Shown one piece after another: positions 34,741-64,000 of a stretch of 64,000 nucleotides of DNA. Each line of letters starts with the position of its first letter. Within the stretch, counting starts at the first letter, position 1. Location: contig JAEMWC010000015.1 of NCBI GenBank assembly GCA_016490735.1, positions 573,501 through 637,500 on the forward strand, given 5' to 3'. The notes beneath the pieces were generated by a model. That model worked only from the letters and a program-made list of their open reading frames with translations, was not told the origin of the DNA and did not search any database. This DNA is from Pachyseris speciosa. Taxonomy: Eukaryota; Cnidaria; Anthozoa; Scleractinia; Pachyseridae. Position numbers and translations under genes: made by a program.

Positions 34741-35796
34741 TCTTGTAGCTCTCGCAATTTACTTGAAAACGCTCTCCAACAAGTAGCTGGACTTAATGAA
34801 GTTTTTGACTCGATCTCGAGATAGTTGGCTTTGCTCAAAATGAACAGCAAAGCGTTATCGTCGCTATGGTAAGAGCTGTTGTTTGGAAACCAATGAGAAA
34901 ACAAACTTTGATTATATGTTGAGCCTCGTTAAGAGCTAAAAGCTTGCTAAATTACAGAAACCCATTTGTTTGCCAGTTTCCAATTTAACCAATTTCAGTG
35001 CCATCGTTATCAAAGACGTAAAAAAAATAACAAATCACAAATTACCAAGATTTGTTGTTTACATTATTTGTAATTGATATGTCATCGATTTTAAGAATAG
35101 AAACCTTCACAACTTTACATGTTTGTAGTTGACTGATGGCTTATACTTTCGCTCTGTCACGCGCGGTTTTCTCAACGAGACATAAGCCGAATTCGTTATT
35201 ATTTTTTCATGTTATTGTAAAAAGACAAATCGACGTCAGTTCTCTATGGCCTGCACGCTGTCATTTTACTTCTACGACGGTCTCCACCGACCTAAACAAA
35301 CAGGAGTCTGCATGCGCGCGCATCTCATTTTAGGCCTTCTGGTTCGGGTAGCCGCCCCAAAGTGTTCACGTGGGAAGAACTTAATTTTCCCGATCACCGG
35401 GTATGGGTGGAGTTCTCTCCACACGGCAGATGGGCCCCAAACCCCTCAAGTTGTATTGCCCATCTTCGAAGTGTTTGTCATCCACGTGTAATTAGGGTTG
35501 GCAGAAATATTGAAGGAAATAAGCGACAAGTAATCTCTCGCAGGGTAACTCGGTAACTCGAGGGGTGCAGGGTACACGATTGCAGGTACCTACCAAACGT
35601 AATCAGCTGAAAATGCAACGTAAAACAATCTCCATGACTTTAAGTCCCCAACACCACTTTTATTACTGACTCAAATGCCCCTTAATTAGCAATATAAACT
35701 GACCGTCGATCAAGACTAATAGTAAGTACATACGAGTACATACGTAAAAAAAAATTAGACATCTGAATACAGTCAATTTTCATTTTATCTTTAACT
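34741..35796. other. Intergenic, nothing recognised
   Basis: No element, gene or homology to the gene A flank was found. 34780-34900 loosely resembles 18990-19190 (aaacgctct...gtaacagct...aatc), suggesting a further diverged dispersed repeat. Confidence 0.4.
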
Positions 35797-36200
35797 TACC
35801 GTAAAAACTCTTAATAGGGGGGCTTAATAGAGGAGGAGGGGGGCTTATTTCAAATCTTTGAACACGCCGTTTTCGTGTTAAATAGTTTCTTTACAAATCT
35901 CAAACAACTGCAGTAAAACGTCACTTAAATACCGAGCGGGAAACAGCATTGTGTGATTTATTGTATATTTGTTTAAAAACAAACCAACAGGGCCGCATAA
36001 AGTGTATTTCGTAAGAGGGAATAGGAGGGAATAATTGCAAAATCTCGTGTCCAAAAAGGTGGGGGGGGGGGGGGGGGGGGCTTATTAGAGAGGATGGGCT
36101 TATTATAAAAACCAACTCCCAAACGGGTAGCTTATTAGAGAGGGGGGCTTAAAAGAGTGGAGGGGGGGGGGGGGGGGGGCTTAATAGAACTTTTACGGTA
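35797..36200. mobile_element. TIR element with long poly-G runs
   Basis: The ends taccgtaaaaactcttaata and its near complement (cttaatagaacttttacggta) define a 404-bp element. Internal ggggggcttattagagagg repeats include uninterrupted G runs at 36061-36080 and 36162-36179. It ends 54 bp downstream of the gene B stop codon, so it abuts or lies within the 3' UTR region. Confidence 0.7.
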
Positions 36201-36253
36201 CTTTAAGTATGAGAGTCAAATTTACGGTTTAATTTATGAAGAAGCAGCCCCTC

Positions 36254-59539
<23,286 letters not shown>

Positions 59540-62520
59540 GGGTGACCTGTGATTCTTTACTAAAAGAAAAAAATAAACAAAACAAAAAGAATTTATTGCT
59601 TCCATGCGAGAATACTTATGACAACTTCACCGTTGGCACGCTACAATTATCTGAACAGTTTGGTAACACGTAAAACCTAAAGTGTAGAAAGAAACTTTTT
59701 TTCTCTGATGATGCATAACCGCTCATCTCTCTCGACACGAGATGCTATTGGTTTAATAAGAAGAGTGCATGATGTACATGTTCCTAACTTCAATGATATT
59801 GTGTTATTTTGGTGGACATGGCTCGCAATTTTGGTATTTTGAAGCGGAGTTGATAATTTGTAAACTTTCTGTAGTGATGCAGATGATCTCCTCTCTTTGA
59901 ATCCTTCTTAAAACGAGTGCGAAAACGCTTTAAGTTTTTCTATCTCGGATGTCAGATTATTAAGAGTATCAAACCCTGCTATGAGCTTAATTAGTCCATC
60001 CTTTTTATTTGGAGTTGGAAATTCCAAAAGAAATTACTTTCGAGTGACATATTTACCGTCGATCAAAATTCAACATAACCCAAAAATATATTATTTCAAA
60101 AATATAGTCTTTCAAAGTCAGTCATAACCTCAGATTTTTGCCGTAATTTTTACCGCGTTTTCCTGCCAACCAAGATAGCCTCGGAAACATAGGCATAGTT
60201 GGATGCTTTGTGGTTGCAATCGTCCTTTTGAGCCAATTAAAAAACGGCTATAACATGATGATTAAGCAAAGCACTTTTTATCAAGAGTCTACAATAAGCC
60301 TAAACTCGGGCCTGCAAAAGTACAGGGTGTATCCTTAATTTGGCGGAAAACAAAAGAAAAGAGTCCCTTCAGGACTTGAACCTGCGTTATCTGCAACAGA
60401 GGCGGTGATAATGACCGGTAATGAGGTGACAATAGTTTATTTATTTTAAAATGACTATTCACATTGTTTACATCGATGGATATTCAATTCCTGCTAAGTA
60501 TTTGAGAAAGAAAACACTTATCGAAAAGTTTTGGATTCGAGGCAAGGTTAGAGAAACCTCCGAAATTACTCATCGAAGCACCTCTTACAGAAAAAAAAAT
60601 GAAAAAGGACCAAAGGTGAGCTTTGAAAACATTTTTCGACCTTCCGTGCAGTGTCGCACAGAAGGTCACTCAATTGCACGGAAGGTCACTTACGTCACGT
60701 GCGTGACACGTGAAGACAACTGGCCTTCTGTTAAGCCCTTCTGTGCAGTGGCGCGTGTTGGACACGTTCGCTGACCAATTCGTGACACGAAGACGGAAAA
60801 TAATAAGAATATAATAACAAGAAACAGAGCCGAATCCTAAACTCGTCGCCTTCGGCCCGAGTAATTACTCTTCTTTCAGAGCCCAGTTCGATTAACGTGA
60901 ACTTTGATTCCAGTTTAATCATTGTTTAATAGAGATATTTTCAAAAACTGTCGTTTGGTGTTAATTTCTGTTCTCGCAATATTTCCATTTCGCATAAATG
61001 CAGACCATAAGAAAAGAAAAATCAGCCAGAATACCATACCAGAACAAACAGCATATAAACGTAGAGTATGCTAGCATGGCGATGAAGTCTCTGTTAAACG
61101 TTTTATTTTTCTCAATTTTAGTCCGCCTGTTATAGTCGGTGAGCTAAAAAGTGTTAAAGTTAAGACTACGTAACGCGAGAGGCACACGCGTGGAGCTTGA
61201 ACAACGTGTACGACGCACAAGTGCAGAAGCACAGGTGCGAGGATGAAGCGAGGATTCCCGCTCTCCACGAACGAAACTAATTATAAGAAATCAGCGAGGT
61301 CCATCGTCAAAAAAGTTTTTCAAAACATGACGTAATCCGATTTTTGGAACATACTGCTACAATTTTCGTGGCGTTCGAAAGTAAGTTTCTTCAACGTCAC
61401 TGAGTTAGTGCAAATTTTAAGGCAAAGTAGTCTTGAGGAAACAGCTGAGCAAATTGCCTTGCGAGGCAGTTAACTCAGCCCTTTCCTCTCGTGTGCGATG
61501 AGGTTGTCGTGAGATTTTCGCCTCGCAAGGCCGTGAGGAAAATATCAAACATGTTTGATATTGACCTCACGGTCTCGAGAGGCGAATTTCGCACCAAAAT
61601 TTAGCCGCACACGAAAGGAAACGGCTGAGCCATCTGCCTCGCGAGGTATTTTGCTCAGCTGTTTCCTCACGTGTGCGGCGGCATTTAACGATACCAAGAA
61701 TTAACTTGGGCCTAACTTCACTTCAATTTTTTCAACCACTTACCTGTTATGAAGCTGATCCTCAACAGTTTTAAAAGATCAACTACCTCCTGCTGAATGG
61801 AATTAGTGTTTAATAAATACGTGAAAGTGCAGGGATGGTGACAAGAAACTCTGCTATTGGCTGTTAATGATGTCGCTTGTCAGTGATTGGTTGAACATGT
61901 CATGCTCACATGCTGCATTACAAATCATTCTTAGCTGATTTCTTGTCAAGTTGTATGATCGCTCAAAACATAACAGACAACCAAAATAAAGCTAAGTAAG
62001 CAAATTAATTCAAGTATAATATTGAAATTCTTAAAGATGGAAGCTACATAACCAGTGAAATAAACATTAGACGAGTTCAAAACACCTTTTGAAACAAAGA
62101 CTGCACAAGTAAAGGATTGGGAGATGTGGTCAGAATGTTTCGTTCATATTAGATAATAGCAAAAAATATGTCTTCCAAGACACCTTCTGTTTAATAAGGG
62201 GCTTCTATTATTGCGGCATTGGATGCCGCGGTAAGTGGGATTGTGGCATGTATGATTTCATTCAAATTTATGAGACAAACGGAGAGAGAAAAAGAGAGAA
62301 CTAATGACGCCGAACGTACAATGTAGAGGAAGGTTGAACATGTAAACAAAAAAAGAACTTAATTTTAACTTTGCATTTGTCTGTTTAGCAAGTGGTTTGT
62401 TTATTCCATTCTAATACATTCCTATGGGTGCACAAATTCTAAAAACAATTTTGTAAAATACAGAAGAAAATAAGTGCATTCTGGTAACTTAAATATAATA
62501 TTAAAATTGTTATTTTAAAA
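59540..62520. other. Upstream flank of gene B
   Basis: Aligns with 29757-32740. A likely splice acceptor (ttttag, about 59562-59567) indicates a 5' UTR exon farther upstream that I cannot place. The flank contains the copy of the large inverted repeat at 61440-61675 and the cttccgtgcagtg repeat at about 60640-60750. No gene. Confidence 0.5.
61440..61675. repeat. Long inverted repeat, gene B copy
   Basis: The same nested palindrome as 31736-31975 (centre tcaaacatgtttgatattga). Several arm mismatches differ between the two copies, so they have been diverging since the duplication. Confidence 0.7.
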
Positions 62521-62551
62521 CATACATACATACATACATACATACATACTT
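62521..62551. repeat. (CATA)n microsatellite at SINE end
   Basis: Seven or eight CATA units lie directly at the tail end of SINE copy 3. Gene A has a single aaacataactg at the same place. Confidence 0.9.
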
Positions 62552-62837
62552 ATCCTCTCCCCGTCGGGGCTTTTCAGGGATAGTTTACATCACTGGCCGG
62601 GGGACTTGACCAGACTGCTAGTGCAGTTTACAATTAATGAAGTAACTAATGAGTGCCCCCGTAATGTAGATATCTAGGACAGACACTAGGGGTGGTCACA
62701 GCCAGAGTTTTGTTACGTCCCTAGTGGTTCTTTTACGTCCCACAGAATCAGATTTTAGTGAAAGTACTGTGAGACGGGGCCTACGGTTTATCGTCCTTAT
62801 CCGAGAAGACTAGAAAGCCTAACCATTTGCAGATGTC

Positions 62838-62871
<34 letters not shown>

Positions 62872-62958
62872 TAAGACCCTGAGTGCTGGTCCGGCCGGGG
62901 TTAGAACCCGCGACCTCCCGCATGGTAGTCCGGTGCTCTACCACTGAACTAACCGGTA
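62552..62958 (-). mobile_element. tRNA-derived SINE (copy 3, nearly complete)
   Basis: The minus-strand head has an A box (complement of ctctaccactgaactaacc, 62936-62954) and a B box (ggttctaacccc, about 62897-62908). The full body and tail end in ggctttt..gacggggagagg and the CATA array. The empty site is in the gene A flank (about 32748), so the insertion postdates the segmental duplication. Confidence 0.8.
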
Positions 62959-64000
62959 TGAATGGTAGTGAATGGAAATTTGTTGAGACCACATACAGGT
63001 GTTTAAACACTCGCCTAACCATCCTGTTTATCAAAATTTTCTCGTTATTTTTAACTTCCTGTCATACAATTTATGGAAACACGGAAAGCTTTTCATGTCA
63101 TTTCTTAAATTCTGATATAAACGTCTAATGCACTAGCAAAAGAAAGTTAAATAGATCGGTGGAATATTCTGTCGGGATAGTACAATTACCTTCTCACTTT
63201 TTACACGTATATGCTGCAACTAAGTACGTTCCCTGTAATTATTTTGTTGTACTTCGTTTTCACACGCTTATGGTTGTTTGATGTTTGCTGTTTTCGAGAC
63301 CACTGCCCTCAGCTAAATTTGCTACCTTATCAAGTCATCAAAGTTTACGAAACTGTAGAGATAAGACCGTAATATTATGTAAGAAGAACTGTCTGAAAAA
63401 CTGAGAAAATTTTCTTCAGCTTTTTTTCTAAGGAAATAAATTGTTATGGACGAGATACATGATTGCGTGGTATTTTCGTCCGTGCTAATTATCTGTGATA
63501 GATTTTTGAGAGCAAAAAGTGTTTTTCTGTTGTACTGCAAAGTTTAGGCGGCTGCAGGGGAAGATTCGATAAAGGAAAACATTGTCTTCATAGACGTAGT
63601 TTATCGTAGAAAGTCGCGGTATGTTTGACCAAGAGTTACTGTAGTTCAGTATTTTTTCTATTTTGACAAATTGTATGCGTGAGTATATCTCTATATATGG
63701 ACTTGTTTTAAAAAATTAAGGTTTTCAAACACAAAGCAATTACTACATAGCCTAAAACCATGATATCAAGATGAACTTGCTAAACGTGGATTGCAATTGG
63801 GCAAGTAAGGCATTAATAGAAATAATACTATATAGAGCGTTATAATTGTTTCATCATTATTCCATGATAGCGAAATAAAAGCGATCAAAAATGGAAAAGC
63901 TCTGCGTTTTTACAAAGTGAGGCAAACAGTTCTTTTCAGTTTCGTGTAACAAATAAGACTGAATTGTTTATCTGTGTTCAAGATGTATTTTACCTGCTCA
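62959..64000. other. Upstream flank of gene B to window end
   Basis: 62985-63230 aligns with 32755-33015. 63240-63840 has no counterpart in the gene A flank and no recognisable content. 63850-63990 aligns again with 33700-33850 (ggaaaagctctgcgttttta). The duplication therefore continues past the window edge. Confidence 0.5.

Overview
The window looks like intron-rich, AT-rich nuclear DNA of an anthozoan cnidarian, probably a stony coral. This is an inference. It rests on MACPF/apextrin-type (ApeC) immune-effector exons, on tRNA-headed SINEs and TIR elements of a kind I associate with coral genomes, and on abundant LINE and BEL/Pao fragments. No bacterial or viral genome features are seen.

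The only genes that look functional are two head-to-tail paralogues on the minus strand, here called gene A (29756 down to 566) and gene B (59539 down to 36254). I rebuilt both exon by exon from splice sites, reading phase and comparison of the two copies. Each encodes a secreted mosaic protein: signal peptide, MACPF pore-forming domain (5 exons), ApeC domain (2 exons), one thrombospondin type-1 repeat and three C-type lectin domains (CTLDs). Gene A also has two trefoil (P-type) exons, giving 13 coding exons and about 1,113 residues. Gene B has none, giving 11 exons and about 1,028 residues. A likely reading is a lytic or opsonising immune effector in which CTLD, TSP1 and ApeC modules bind microbial or cell-surface glycans and deliver the MACPF domain. 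That is inference from domain content.

The two genes lie in a tandem segmental duplication. The upstream flank of A (29757 to about 33860) is homologous to the upstream flank of B (59540 to the window end), and all shared introns align between later insertions. From the end of the MACPF region onward, every internal exon starts and ends in phase 1, so modules can be added or lost without frame damage. Gene B carries a deletion scar where one trefoil exon used to be. The extra trefoil of gene A sits in a second copy of an intron segment. Gene A has GTG where gene B has its start ATG.

Layout: 1-565, 3' flank of A. 566-29756, gene A, with a nested BEL/Pao element (1349-6973) carrying a LINE insertion, a Dong/R4-like LINE tail between AAT arrays (7874-8758), a 421-bp CCTT/CTTT tract (16932-17352) and a decayed copy of an unrecognised gene (25210-26255). 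29757-36253, intergenic duplication boundary with large inverted repeats and a poly-G element ending 54 bp past the stop of gene B. 36254-59539, gene B, with LINE fragments, a 117-bp (UC)n tract beside a 5' splice site, a 2.8-kb TIR element holding a second BEL/Pao fragment, SINEs, and a LINE split by a 710-bp Harbinger-type element with TTA duplications. 59540-64000, upstream flank of B with a third SINE.
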